Of a stretch of 64,000 nucleotides of DNA, positions 43,941 to 56,093 are shown piece after piece. The first letter of the stretch is position 1; the number at the start of each line of letters is the position of its first letter. This DNA comes from Macrothele yani (Eukaryota > Arthropoda > Arachnida > Araneae > Macrothelidae): NCBI GenBank assembly GCA_039090855.1, contig CM076999.1, positions 118,853,072 to 118,917,071 on the forward strand, read 5' to 3'. The notes under the pieces are model-generated. The model saw only the letters and a program-made list of their open reading frames with translations, made no database searches and was not told where the DNA came from. The translations under genes and the position numbers were made by a program.

Positions 43941-45026
43941 TCATTTGTCTGTATTTCGAACACAATTTGTATTATTCTTATTTTCACTCTACTGAACAAA
44001 ATTGCTATTCATTTATATGATACGAATGTTCACTCTATTGAATATAATTCGCTTAATAGACCCCGATATTTTTTTATAGGATGGACCCCGATATTTGAGT
44101 CTGTCAGATATGACACCAGATGTCGCCATGTCCGTTTGCTCGCAACAAGCGATGGCGTTGCTTAAGATGCTAAGTTCTTTTTAGTTTTCTTTTTTGAAAT
44201 AGGACTTTTTGAGTAATGGATGAGCAAAAAAAAAAAGTATGTCTTCTGATAAAAAGCGAAATTTCGTTTCTTACAAACGCGACATTGGTAAGGGATAACT
44301 AATATCATGGCTTCACCAATCTCAAGAACTACCCCATGGCCTCGTCTTCTCCTGTCCGCCAAAATCCTTTGCATCTCCGGTAAGAAAGCAGATTTAAAAG
44401 CTGCGGTTCCGAAACTATTATGTGTGTTATCCTAAAGTAAAAAAATGGTATGTGACCTACGACCGTACCACAGAAACGCCAGTAGCCAGTGATATTTACT
44501 GTAAATGAAAGAATACCAAAGCCTTCGGTTGAACACTACATAACATTCAACATTTAGTGCATGAAAAATTCAGTGCATTATTTTAAATAAAGATTATTGC
44601 AGGAGAACAGATTTTTAGGTGCTAAAATTCAGAAAAGTATTTATTTTTTACGTGCTAATGATTTCAAAAATATTTGCTAAAAATAGAAAAACATTTTCTT
44701 CATCGATAATGTTACTAGTTATTTTCTGTGATAAAAAGATAATATTAGTACTCAACTTACTAATCACAGCTATGCATTTGACGGAAAATATTCTGTGGAG
44801 TTGCAGTAGACAACAAATGTCACCTCCGGATTTTCCATCGAACATTTATGTCTGTTGTCATGAATAATGGCAGATATTTATAAAACGATCGCTCCACATC
44901 ACAGGAAGTCAACCTATGTTTCAAAATGGGGATATTACTAACATCTAGGCAGTGAATTTTGCGTACAAGTTGGCCTGCTAAAACTTGAGCTACTCTATGT
45001 GTAATTTGAAATCCATTGGTTTTTTT

Positions 45027-45572
45027 CTACAAACACATGAATTTGTTTCTTAAGACTTCTGTTGTTGAACCCAAAAGCGTGTTGAGTTTCCTTTCAACAT
45101 CTTGTACTTGTTTAATTGCTTCAGACAGGTGCATTGTTGTTTCCAATTTCTTTACCCAATGACACATAAAGCTTAAATTAGCAGTTATGAACGACAAGTT
45201 TCTTCTAAAATTAGAATCATTCATTAAATACTGAACAATCTCAATCGAAGAAGCATGGTCTTTGTCCATTGCATTGACAACAGACCTAAAGCCTTCGAAA
45301 TGAACTTCATATTATACTATGCCGTTGAGCGAAGTATCCCAGCATATGAGTACGCGTGAAGGCTGCAGTGGGAGATCAGGATTCTTCTTTTTGAAAAGAT
45401 CTATCCTTGTTGATGATTTGACTAATACTTTTCTCCCCATTTGATACTGACTTGCCCATGTTAGAATAAAGGTTTCGAATATTTTAACACAACCTGTGCA
45501 AAGTATGAACACACACGTTACTTGCCTCATTTTCCGAATGCTTACAGAAAGACCGTCAGCGGCTTGCTTCAT
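45027..45572 (-). pseudogene. hAT-like transposase fragment
   Basis: One frame reads PSRVLICWDTSLNGIV, and after a stop YEVHFEGFRSVVNAMDKDH. Then come SSIEIVQYLMNDSNFRRNL and AIKQVQDVERKLNTLLG. The pattern of a Trp-containing TRW-like block followed by helical repeats ending in a KL motif is what I recall from hAT/DUF659-type transposases of arthropods. No zinc finger or C-terminal dimerisation domain is visible. Assignment to hAT is tentative. Confidence 0.45.
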
Positions 45573-46120
45573 GTATGCCGCTGCATCTGCTTCACGTATG
45601 CCGCTGCATCTGCATATGTAAGCAAGAGCAATACATTGCCTTACTTCACACCATTTGGGCCCAACAAGTGCAAAGACTAATTAAATAATCTAGCAAATGT
45701 GACATGATTCGCCGTGGAACTGTCCTGTACGCTTGCAAAAAAGATAAAAAAAAAGTTTGGAAAGGGTTTCGTCATTTTTCAACACACCGACTATAATATT
45801 TCCCACTTTTCTACCACTGGAATCAATAGTTTCATCAATGCTCTCCCATAATATAAAATATAAGAGATGATGAATTTTTTTATTTCACATCATCTACTTC
45901 TCTATAAAACCCTTTCGCAATTCTACGTCAGAGCCCCAGTGACCTTAATCAGAGTCAAGTTGGGAACCGCTGCTTTAAGGGAACCTCACAACCTCATACT
46001 GATTAAAATGTGAAGCTTGGTATCTGGCAAACAAAATTGGAGGAGTGACTGACCATCAGGTACGTGTATTTGTTCTCCACAACGTATGACATGTAGCCCA
46101 TTGTTATTTCCTTATCGCAG

Positions 46121-46172
46121 ACTTGGGGCTACGTGCTTCTTAAGGACAGGAATGAAGATTGCAGAGGAGACC
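46121..46172 (+). other. Possible 52-bp exon (weak)
   Basis: An acceptor CCTTATCGCAG and donor GACC|GTGAGT bracket an open frame (TWGYVLLKDRNEDCRGD) that would follow phase 0. It lies inside the 44077-46512 inverted-repeat element, which argues against it, so I list it only as a possibility. Confidence 0.2.
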
Positions 46173-46867
46173 GTGAGTTTACTGGGTACATCTACACACA
46201 GAACTTCTTTGTACTTCCCTCGTACAATTCAACCCCGCAGCCATTAAGATTAAGAATTCAACATTCCTTACACGCAAGAGAACATTACCATCTTTTGCTT
46301 GTAAGAAACGAAATATCGTTTGTTCTTCGGAAGAAATATTTTTTGTGTTTCTCTAAAACACAAAACGTCCTTTTACTACACATTTCAAAAATAAAACTGA
46401 AAACAAAAACCTTGTATCACAGGCTGCGTCATCACATCATGACAACGAGCGGACCGGACGTGGCGACATCTGGTGCCGTCTCTGGCGGACTCAAATATCG
46501 GGGTCTATTCTACAAACAAACCAGTAATTCTTTTTTCACTTATATCATAGTAATGCTTTATACTTATATAATTAAAAACTAACATTTACAAAAAAATTCG
46601 TGTATTACCTTGATTTTTTTATTCACCCTTCAGTTTTCTCACGACATGAGTAATCGTAGTGAACAGAGTAACTCATAAGGTCGTATCAAAATCAAACAGC
46701 TCGTTTTAGATTTACAAAGAGCTTGAAGCAGGTTTTTCTCGGGAGCGACACAATAAGTCAGAGACCTAGCCAAGGACTGAAGATCTCTGGCCCGCGGCCC
46801 TGTCATTCGGGTCTTGAGCTTTTTACTTGTTTTCTTTAGTATATATATATGCATATATACTCTTACC

Positions 46868-47395
46868 GGTATTGAAAAGATACATACATTAACACTATTA
46901 ATAACATCTATGAAATTGCAAGTGCAAAGGCCCCACTATCTGAGGATATAGCACCAAAAAGATATTGGAAAGGGAGTGAGACAAGCTGACAAAATATCTC
47001 CCGTGCTCTTTAATCCACAGTGTGAAATGTCTTTCAGTCATTTAACTGGGGAGACAGGGGGATAAAGATTAATGGAGATTATTTAATTTACCTTCGCTTT
47101 GCTGATCATATAACTATTTTTGCAAGAACCCCCTCAGTATGATCCGGGAACTTGCTGACAAGAGTATACAAGCAGGATTAAAAATGAACTTTCAGAGAAC
47201 AAAACTGTTGCACAATGCTTCTATAAAAACTGAAGATTTAGCGATTGGTGGGAAAAATTTAGGGGTAACCGATATCTACATTTACCTTGGGCAACAGATA
47301 TCAAGCTAAGGCCACGTTGAAGAAGAAATCAATTGGCGTATAAAACTCGGCTAGAGACCAGTTGGAAAAAACTGAACAAATTTCAAGAGCATTTT
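46868..47395 (+). pseudogene. Diverged RTE LINE fragment
   Basis: Sequence parallel to the RTE RT domain is recognisable: ACATTAACACTATTAATAAC, a GGAGTGAGACAAG block (RQGD region), CTTCGCTTTGCTGATCATAT (FADD region, altered), and AACTTTCAG...ACAAAACTG. Many indels and stops show it is older than copies A-C. Confidence 0.8.
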
Positions 47396-47943
47396 GCCAT
47401 CTATATATTCATTCTATAAAGTTTTTTACTGTGAGTCCTAATTTGAGATAACGGCTGAACGTAAAGATATGGTTGAGGGATCAAAGTAAAGGTCTTACCA
47501 TGTAGATGTGCCAGTCGAAGAAAAAAATTATGAGATTGGGGCAACTGTTCGGGCGTTGTGGGGTGGCAAAGTTCCCATGTAAAGTCTATGGGAGAAGCAT
47601 GCGGTTGACTCACGCGCTGTTGAAGGCGGAGGCATGGAGGGACTGAGATAGTCCAAAATCCGAAATCTTCTCTTTTCTGAGCGAACCGTTGCGCAAAGCA
47701 ACGCCAGCAGCCATTCGTATCAAAGTTCTCATCCGAACAGCGAACACTCTCGAAGACCTGATTGCTTTATGCCTTTGGACTGTGCGATGTATATATACAA
47801 TTTAATATTCATTCGATCCAGTTTATTCACGTAGGCTAGGCGTTTCCCATTATGTAAAGATGTAAATAAAGAATCCGTGGCCATTGTTAGTGAAAGTATT
47901 TAGAATGTACATAGTGAGTTGCGCCATCTATATCTTCATTCTA
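47393..47943. repeat. Unclassified repeat, unit 1 of a direct pair
   Basis: GCCATCTATATATTCATTCTATAAAG, then TTTTTTACTGTGAGTCC, ACCATGTAGAT, GGGGCA and AAAGTTCCCATGTAAAGTC recur at 47924-47943 plus 49336-49520, where the second unit is split by a Tc1. I cannot assign a family; an LTR is possible. Confidence 0.55.
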
Positions 47944-49335
47944 CACTGCTGGCCACCCAAAATGAAACACCAAGAAGAAAGCATCCGATTTGGTCTGAAA
48001 TTCGCAGCATGCGTCGCCCGCGAGAGGACATGCTAACGATTAGCATTGCGGGGCATATGCAAATCATGTGCCACCGAAAAGCACTATAAGAAGGGTGCAC
48101 AGAAGGCGGGGTGTAAGTAGTGGAAGTGTGTTGTACTGCCGGACCTGTGCGTGGGAAGCTTCCTGATGCCTCGTCGCAGAATACGGCAGTCATTCCATCA
48201 CGTTTTGGAGTTCGACAGAGGACGAATAGTGGCTTATCGCGACAGCGGTTTATCGTACGGAGACATCGGCGCCAGTGTAGGACGACATCCAGCCACAGTG
48301 AGGCGAGTATGGATTCGGTGGGTGCAGGAGGGACGGACGGACCGACGTGAGCGATTGCCGCAGCCGCGGCACACCACCGAACGAGAGGACCGGCATGTTG
48401 TGCGGCAGGCTTTGACGGCTCGCACCGCCACATCACAAATGTTAGCGCAGGAATGAGGGTGTGTTGCGCAACAACCTGTGTCAGCCCGTACCGTTCGACG
48501 TCGTCTGCAGGAGCGGGGATTTGTCACACGGCGCCCATTGCTCCGATTACCATTGACGTTACACCACCGGCGAGTGCGGCGGCAGTGGGCCGTTGAACGC
48601 CGCACCTGGACTACGGAATGACACGACATTGTCTTCTCCGACGAATCCCGCTTCTGCCTACAACACCACGATGATCGGATCCGCGTATGGCGGCACCGCG
48701 GCGAGAGCCTGTATGACGCCTGCATTATGCATCGCCATACCGGTCCGTCGCCTGGCGTTATGGTTTGGTGCGCAATTGGATATGACACCCGCATCCCTCT
48801 GGTACCCATCGCCGGTATACTCAACAGCCATCGCTACATCTCCGACGTTTTGAGCCTGTAGTCCTCCCTTACCTGCTGGACCTGCCAGCGGCCACGTTTC
48901 AACAGGACAATGCGAGCCCGCACGTGGTACGCATCGTGGCACAGTTCTTCACGACCAACCAGGTGTCACTGCTGCCGTGGCCCGCCTGTTCTCCCGATAT
49001 GTCGCCCAGCGAACACGTCTGGTCACTGATCGGCAACCGAGTGGCCCGGCAAGCACCACCCACGCCTGATGAACTGTGGCAACGTGTGGAAGCAGCCTGG
49101 ACCGGCATATCCCAAGCTCACATCCAAAGCCTCTTTCGTTCGATGCCGCGGCGTGTAGCGACAGTTATTGCCAGCCATGTGGGCCACACCAACTATTGAT
49201 GCCTGCGTGTTCCGCAAGTCGCACGGGCCTGTAAGCTGAATCGTTTCATCTTTGTATCTGTTGTTATGTGTCCAGTAAATCTGGCTTTGCTATCTCGTGT
49301 CCTTCTTGGTGTTGCATTTTGGGTGGCCAGCAGTG
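47944..49335 (+). mobile_element. Tc1-like transposon, copy 2
   Basis: Same family as 19423-20828: termini CACTGCTGGCCACCCAAAAT / reverse, TA at 47942-47943 and 49336-49337. It is inserted into the second unit of an unclassified repeat, whose continuation resumes at 49338. Confidence 0.9.
48166..49199 (+). pseudogene. Tc1-like transposase, copy 2, frameshifted
   Basis: It opens MPRRRIRQSFHHVLEFDRGR at 48166 with a clear helix-turn-helix (SYGDIGASVGRHPATVRRVW), then stops at 48454. Further frames give HDIVFSDESRFCL (first D), PSPGVMVWCAIGYD, ATFQQDNASPHVVRIVAQF (second D) and WPACSPDMSPSEHVWSLIG (E), ending HTNY at 49197. It is better preserved than copy 1, which has a stop right after EHVW, but it is still broken by several indels. 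Confidence 0.87.
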
Positions 49336-49337
49336 TA

Positions 49338-49520
49338 TAAGATTTTTTACTGTGAGACCTATTTTGAGAGAACAGCTGAACGTAAAAATACATCAAAATC
49401 AATGTCTTACCATGTAGATTTTCCAGTCGTAGAGAAAACTGAGATTGGGGCACTGGTTCGGGCGTGGCAGGGCGGCAAAGTTCCCATGTAAAGTCTATGG
49501 GAGAAGCGTGCGGCCCTTTC
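49338..49520. repeat. Unclassified repeat, unit 2 (continuation after Tc1)
   Basis: TAAGATTTTTTACTGTGAGACC onwards parallels 47415-47610, including CCATGTAGAT, TTGGGGCA and CCCATGTAAAGTC. Confidence 0.55.
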
Positions 49521-49908
49521 CTACATCAGGCGCTCAGTTCAGTGTCAGACTTCGTGTGTGCATGGTGTTTTATGATCAGTCCTAAAGTAAGTAAATACTT
49601 TATTGCATACTTACCCTTAACAAAATGTCTCTCCCGCAGAAAAAAAAATAAAAATAAAAAGTCTGGAAGTCGTGAGTGATCAATGGGTAGCTTCGTAGCA
49701 ACTGTATTTCTCAGAAGAGAGAGAATGATGAGTACTTGCAACGCGAATCTCATTCCAACAACGTTTACAAACACAGTTGTGACTGCAGATGAGAGTGAAA
49801 GAGCGAGCCCTCCATTTGAATTTTTGCACACGATCGAGATGAATGGATTTCCGACTCACATTTGACGACTGGAAAAGGTGCATTTGTGATGCTCATCACG
49901 AACCTGGC

Positions 49909-50125
49909 AGCCCCGGTGGCGCAGTGGTCTAAGCTCTGGCTTATGATGATTCGTTCGTGAAGGGTCCGGGTTCGAATCCCGTTGAGGCATGGATGTTGTG
50001 TTTGTCTTATGGCACTGGCTGTCTCCCTTCCCTGGAACCAGTGACACTAACTTAGGGACGGAGACTGCGTATAGCCCATTGAGTTGCTCACGGTGGTCGT
50101 TAAACCTTCAGTCAAAAAAAAAAAA
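49909..50125 (+). repeat. SINE family 1 with target duplication
   Basis: This is a full copy from GCAGCCCCGGTGGCGCAGTGG to the poly(A). Flanks ATCACGAACCTG and ATCACGAAACTG form a near-perfect 12-bp duplication. Confidence 0.9.
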
Positions 50126-50289
50126 GAAATCACGAAACTGGACTATTGTCTTTACTGAAGTGGTTGAATGAATTTGTCAGACAAATAAAGTTTACATTTG
50201 TTATTTCACGAGTTTATTCTTTTCAAAGAAAAAAAAGACTAGCTGTCGATTCCGACGGGTTTCGTCTAGTTGTGGCTTAAAAGAATAGT

Positions 50290-52085
50290 GTTTGATCCGT
50301 GCATGCTTTCAGTTTTTACTTATGGTTAAGAGACATGGACCTTAACTAAAAAAGACATTAAAAGGCTGCAAATAATCCAGGAAAGCATGGAGAGATGCAT
50401 GCTTGATGTAACGGGGAAAGATGGATGGAAGCACTCGTGGATTAGGAAAATCACAAGAGTTGATGTCATTATGAGCAAAGTGAAGATCCTCAAGCCGCAA
50501 TGGCTGGAGATTGCTAGAAGAACTGACCACCGTTGGACAACTGAAATATTAGACTGGATACCAAGGGACAGGAAAAGAACCAGAAGACCACCATGATGAT
50601 CAAAGTAAAGACCATCAAGTGGCAATGAGCTGGATATGTTGCTAGGAGAACTGATCACCGCTGGACAACTGAAATATTAGACTGGATACCAAGGGACAGG
50701 AAAAGAACCAGAAGACCACCATCATGATCAAACTAAAGACCATCAAGTGGCAATGAGCTGGATATGTTGCTAGGAGAACTGATCACCGCTGGACAACTGA
50801 AATATTAGACTGGATACCAAGGGACAGGAAAAGAACCAGAAGACCACCATCATGATCAAAGTAAAGACCATCAAGTGGCAATGAGCTGGACATATTGCTA
50901 GGAGAACTGATCACCGCTGGTCAACTGAAATATTAGACTGGATACCAAGGGACAGGAAAAGAACCAGAAGACCACGATCATGATCAAAGTAAAGACCATC
51001 AAGTGGCAATGAGTTGGACATATTGCTAGGAACACTGATCACCGCTGGACAACTGAAATATTAGACTGGATACCAAGGGACAGGAAAAGAACCAGAAGAC
51101 CACAATCATGATCAAAGTAAAGACCATCAAGTGGCAATGAGCTGGGCATTTTGCTAGGAGAACTGATCACCGCTGGACAACTGAAATATTGGACTGGATA
51201 CCAAGGGACAGGAAAAGAACCAGAAGATCACCATCATGATCAAAGTAAAGACCATCAAGTGGCAATGAGCTGGACATATTGCTAGGAGAACTGATCACCG
51301 CTGGACAACTGAAATATTAGACTGGATACCAAGGGACAGGAAAAGAACCAGAAGACCACCATCATGATCAAAGTAAATACCATCAAATGGCAATGAGTTG
51401 GACATATTGCTAGGAGAACTGATCACCGCTGGACAACTGAAATATTAGACTGGATACCAAGGGACAGGAAAAGAACCAGAAGACCACCATCATGATCAAA
51501 GTAAAGACCATCAAGTGGCAATAAGCTGGACATACTGCTAGGAGAACTGATCACCGCTGGACAACTGAAATATTAGACTGGATACCAAGGGACAGGAAAA
51601 GAACCAGAAGACCACCATCATGATCAAAGTAAAGACCATCAAGTGGCAATAAGCTGGACATACTGCTAGGAGAACTGATCACCGCTGGACAACTGAAATA
51701 TTAGACTGGATACCAAGGGACAGGAAAAAAACAGACCACCATCATGATCAAAGTAAAGACCATCAAGTGGCAATGAGCTGGACATATTGCTAGGAGAACT
51801 GATCACCACTGGACAACTGAAATATTAGACTGGATACCAAGGGACAGGAAAAGAACCAGAAGACCACCATCATGATCAAAGTAAAGACCATCAAGTGGCA
51901 ATGAGCTGGACATATTGCTAGGAGAACTGATCACCGCTGGACAACTGAAGTACTAGACTGCTTACCAAGGTACAGAACAAGACTCCGTTGGATGAAATTC
52001 GAAAGCATGCTGGAGTGAGTTGGAAGAGGCTGGCTCAAGAGAGAAAGTCGTGGAGGAGACTTGGTGAAACTTTCGTCCAGCAGCA
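50290..52085 (+). pseudogene. RTE LINE C-terminal tail, internally expanded
   Basis: The 5' part parallels the intact LINE tail (CCTTAACTAAAAAAGACATTAAAAGGCTG; protein ERCMLDVTGKDG, then EIARRTDHRWTTEILDW and PRDRKRTRR). It is followed by a 128-bp tandem array and then by the remaining LINE end (GGATGAAATTCGAAAGC...CTTTCGTCCAGCAG). It is a diverged subfamily member in which part of the tail has been multiplied about eleven-fold. Confidence 0.85.
50598..51965 (+). repeat. 128-bp tandem array derived from LINE tail (~11 units)
   Basis: The unit begins GATCAAAGTAAAGACCATCA and runs through TGGCAATGAGCTGGACATAT, TGATCACCGCTGGACAACTG, GACTGGATACCAAGGGACAG and AACCAGAAGACCACCATCAT. The second unit starts at 50726, giving a 128-bp period. 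Because 128 is not a multiple of three, the reading frame is not kept, so expansion was at DNA level. One unit near 51730 lacks a few bases (AAAAAAACAGACC). Confidence 0.95.
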
Positions 52086-52394
52086 TCTTTTGTGTTACCC
52101 AGAAGAAATCACAGTGAGCTTAGCGAGTTACTTTTATTAGAACCGATAGCCTGTGGCTAGCAGCTTATTAGAAATGCTCTTCACAACCGTAAAACACTTG
52201 TCATTACGCATTCTCGATTGTTAAGTTTTTCTCTCCGAGCAGTCCAATCTTATCCCCACGTCCTATAACTTTATGTTGATGGCCGTCACGAGAAATGAGC
52301 TCACATTCGCTTTGCACCTCAACCCTTAGGATTCGTGAGATGCTTTACTGCGTGATACAACTGTATCGTGTCATCTCTACAGCATTTTTTTGTT
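52086..52394. other. Spacer, nothing recognised
   Basis: No repeat family or coding signal was recognised. Confidence 0.4.
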
Positions 52395-52602
52395 TTGTTT
52401 CTGGATTTAAGTATCATTATGAGCAACTTGCAGGGCTACAGCCAATCGTCTGTTCCTCGTTTCGGGACACGGGTTCCAGGTAAGGAATAGATCCTTCACC
52501 ATCAGACAAAAACAAACACACTACCTTTGTTTGGAACCTTAGCCTAGCTCAGACGAAATGTCAGTGGCCAGGGCCTCAGACCGTTCGACCACCGGGATGG
52601 CT
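52395..52602 (-). repeat. Diverged tRNA-related SINE, reverse
   Basis: Reversed, it starts GCCATCCCGGTGGTCGAACGG, contains TTTGTCTGATGG, GGAACCCGTGTCCCGAAACG and TTGCTCATAATG, the SINE layout also seen at 8055. It is strongly diverged and the B box is degraded. Confidence 0.55.
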
Positions 52603-53866
52603 GTCTCTGCAGTGTGAACATTTGGTTAAGATGCTAGTATGGTTGCATACAGAACACAGTTTTGCCTACTTTTGCATACATGATCGTTCAAACAAATTGC
52701 TTGCCTTTGCTTTTCCTTCCAATAAAGCACCGAAAAGTGCCTTAGCACCTTTAAGGCTGGAGCAATACTATCTTTGCTAAGCTAAGCCCCCTTCTACATC
52801 ACTGGATTTTGACCCATGGAACAATATTGGTAAATTGTTGTTTCTTTTAACATAAATTTAGGTGGGGTTAGTGCCGTAGCTAGGTCTCAGAACGAGGGGG
52901 GAGGGGGCTCCGTATTCAGCGAAAAACTCTATTCATCCACACAGATGCAAGGTTTGTTTTGTGTTTTAGTTCCTCTTATTAATTTACTTCACCATCGAAA
53001 ACAATTTCTCCATGCCAAAAAGAAATGGAATTTAAAAAATGAAGGGGGTAGGGGAAAAAGAAACTGAATTCTCTCGAAATATAAAAAAGTAAATCACATT
53101 ATCAGAATTTGTTTGACAATGGCTGAGTTGCAGGATCATTATAAATGGAGGAACGATAACTCCCAACTAGCATGAAATGACTGTTTATTTTTGAATTTAC
53201 TGTTCTGGATTCTTTCCGTTGATCCACGCGAAGACATCGAGGAGTTATTGATGTCAAATTTCGGCTCTTTCTTCTCCATATTTCATCGCGCATTCGCCGT
53301 CACTGGTGTTCAGAGATAGTCTTTTCTTACCGTGGTCAACATCCAGGCTACCGTCCCCATTCAAAAACCAAAAGTCCTCAGATTCCAACCAATAAACACT
53401 TCTTCCACACATGACTTCGCAAAATCACGCCTACTTGACGTCGCAAAACCCCTCCTAGCGATGCAAAGCAATGAATAGGAAGCACATGACATCGCAAAAT
53501 TACTCCTACTGACGTAAAAGCAATGAACAGGAAGAAGTTGAAAGCTTTCTATTTCTCTCTCGCTTGCTCGAACTAAGATTTATCTTCAGTACTGTTTTAC
53601 GTCGCCTAGTTGGATACATTTAACTAAAACTTCCCCATGACAATACGCTTTCTAGGCAATTTTGCACTTGGAAGATTTTTAATAGCAGCTTAGCTTCTCA
53701 TAGCAATTTAACAAGTAACTAACACTGTTTCATTCGTGCGCGCAATTACGCTTCCACCTAGCTTCCCTCTCTCTTTGTGTTGTTCTTTTATATTTTACGG
53801 TTCCCTTTCCCCCTCTCCCGGGAAAAAGAGAAAAAGAAAGAAAAGGATTTCTCTTTCCCTGACCAT
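52603..53866. other. Spacer with short imperfect repeats
   Basis: Between 53400 and 53545 phrases GACTTCGCAAAATCACGCCTA, GACGTCGCAAAACCCCTCCTA and GACATCGCAAAATTACTCCTA recur with AAGCAATGAAYAGGAAG. Otherwise nothing is recognised. Confidence 0.4.
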
Positions 53867-53867
53867 T

Positions 53868-53957
53868 AGCAACAACAAGTCCGTGTCCATCTGGGAGAGA
53901 ATCATTGGCGCAGCTGTTCCTACTGATCCACTTCCAGAAGTAATTTCTTTTGAGTGA
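53868..53957 (+). CDS. Possible terminal exon
   Basis: After a pyrimidine-rich acceptor (CTTTCCCTGACCATTAG) the frame reads NNKSVSIWERIIGAAVPTDP and ends EVISFE at a TGA. AATAAAA follows about 40 bp downstream, a plausible poly(A) signal. The phase does not match the preceding candidate exons, so linkage to that gene is unproven. Confidence 0.3.
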   Translation, partial: SNNKSVSIWERIIGAAVPTDPLPEVISFE

Positions 53958-54467
53958 TCCATAGATTATGCTGTATCATTTATGCTTTTTTTTATTAAAA
54001 TAAAAAGAGTACAACACACGAGTAAATAAGGTAAAATATTTGTGCATATATAATGAAATACAAAAGTAAGTTTCGTAAACTATCACAAATAAAGTTTAAT
54101 AGAACTTACAACATCGTCCATTTGCCAGGGGAGCTGAAACCTCCTCTACGTAGGAGGCGAGGCACAGATTTCGGAGAACCACTTTGTGCTCTGTGTCAGT
54201 CTGTGGATAATGGGATGGGCATCACAATGGGTACTTGTGTATCCTTGAAGATTACTAAACGAGGGTAGGGTATATCAATGACCCTGAGCTACAGATCCAA
54301 CAACCTACGTTTAATTATAGTTAGCTTTAGTTAAATTAACTTATTGCAGCGTGATTGGTCCAGCTGAACTTTTCTCACTCTAGTACAGAGAATTTTGATG
54401 TGTGATTTCGACTGAACGCCTGATATAGATGGAAGGAAACTTAGCAATGAAGCCCCCTTTCTCCATG

Positions 54468-54668
54468 GCGCAGTGGTCTAAGCGCTGGCTTAAGACCATT
54501 CGTCCGTGAAGAGTCCGGTTTCAAATCCCGGTGAGGCATGGATTCTGTGTTTGTCTTACGGCACTGGTTCTCTACCTTCCCTGGAATCAGTGGCCCTAAA
54601 TTAGGGATGGGCGACTGCTTATAGCCCATTGAGTTGCTCACGGTGGTCGTTAAACCACCAATAAAAAA
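54468..54668 (+). repeat. SINE family 1, diverged copy
   Basis: CATGGCGCAGTGGTCTAAGCG (A box) and GTTTCAAATCCCGG (mutated B box) precede the family body, and the copy ends CGTTAAACCACCAATAAAAAAA. Confidence 0.85.
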
Positions 54669-54671
54669 ATT

Positions 54672-56093
54672 ATAACGATTATTATTTGTAATTACCAAAA
54701 AAGTAATTCGAGAAAGTGGGCTATTTCTAGAGTGGTACATCTACCGGTGGGACAATCCACCGCTGGTCGTGTCCCATGGGCTTTTACCTGCACCTTGGGT
54801 GTAGAACGGTTTCATTCTGTATAAAACACGAATTTCCGATGGCATTCCTACGGGGCTATAGCTTGAGGGACTAGCCTCCCCTAGGAAACACTTAACAAAC
54901 TTCACACATGCCATATTTAAAAAAAAAAAATCATTAGCACGCTTAAGAGTGCAGTATATCAATTTGAGAGGAAAAGCTTATAAATCAGCTGATTGAAATC
55001 ATGTCCGTCGAGCCATCAGCATAGAAATTGGAAGTTTTAAAACACTGAAGTGTTTCAACAGATGCTTGTTTAAGACTCAGAAATACACAGTTCGCAGATC
55101 AATTTGTCGCTCTGACTTACAAGATAACTGTTACAATCGTACACCATGTACCTGTTCATTTCTTTGTACACATTATAACAACTCATTTTTGAAACGCTTT
55201 GCATTTAATACAATCCGTCGCAAAAGTTGAGGCACAAATTAATATGGACGCTAAAATGTGAAAATACAAAGCAAAGTAACACCAACATTGAAACATTTCA
55301 ATGAGAGACCAATACAAATAATGAATGTGATTTTACATAGTTGTGACGTGAAAGGAGGAGAATCTAAATGTCTCAAAAGTTTAGGTACAACAGAAACATG
55401 ATGAAAAAAGGGCACTTTTCGATCTGTATTTTCAGACACTTGCATCAGTTCGAAAACATGTTTCTACGAGGAATAAATTAAATTCTGTGTAGCTTCCCGT
55501 TAAAACATTTTTGATTTAATAGTTAATTTACTATTCATCGTATACAAATTAATCAATTTGTTGTCTTCAGTCTTCCTTGAATGATTTTCCTTTGGAGTTT
55601 GCAAAAAAACATTTCGTCCGGTTTTTTTTAATTGCCTAGCCTAGAGGAAACAAAAACTGTGGTGCATTATATGAAGGACATTTTTATCGAATTTCAATCA
55701 AATCGACTAATAAATTTCTTTTCAACAAAGCTTGCAAGTATCGAATTTCGGAATTTCGTCTTGATCGGTAAAACAGTGTTGAGTCATTTCATTCTTAAGA
55801 AAATCCATGTCGAATGTGCCCTCGATTTGGCATCATTAAGAGCCCCAAAGGAGGAGGTGGTGCTCTTGGACATGTACGTACGTCGTACATGGGGGCCCGC
55901 ATATGGGGCAAGAGGGGGCATTCTCCCTCCCCTGGAAATAAGATCGTGCCTTTTCTGATCTTGAAAGGAACTAGAGAGATTTTCGCAATAACATTAATTC
56001 TGATTGCAAATTTTTGTTTAGAACTTCTGGATACGCTTTTATGGAGAAAAAAATACGGAAAACGTTGGAAATTTACAGTAGAAAGTATACTTT
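54672..56093. other. Spacer, nothing recognised
   Basis: Open frames here are short and lack recognisable motifs, and I saw no repeat family. Confidence 0.4.

Larger units (their letters stand above)
44077..46512. mobile_element. Inverted-repeat element with hAT-like transposase relic
   Basis: About 62 bp at 44077-44138 (GACCCCGATATTTGAGTC...CACCAGATGTCGCCATGTCCG) reappear reversed at 46451-46512 with about 85 percent identity by eye. A partial extra copy of GACCCCGATATTT lies at 44058. The interior holds the minus-strand relic at 45027-45572. Confidence 0.6.

Noticed and set aside
46121..46172. Fourth exon of the host gene
   Set aside because: Good splice sites but only 52 bp, and it lies inside an inverted-repeat mobile element; its phase does not lead into the candidate terminal exon. 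Kept only as a weak feature.
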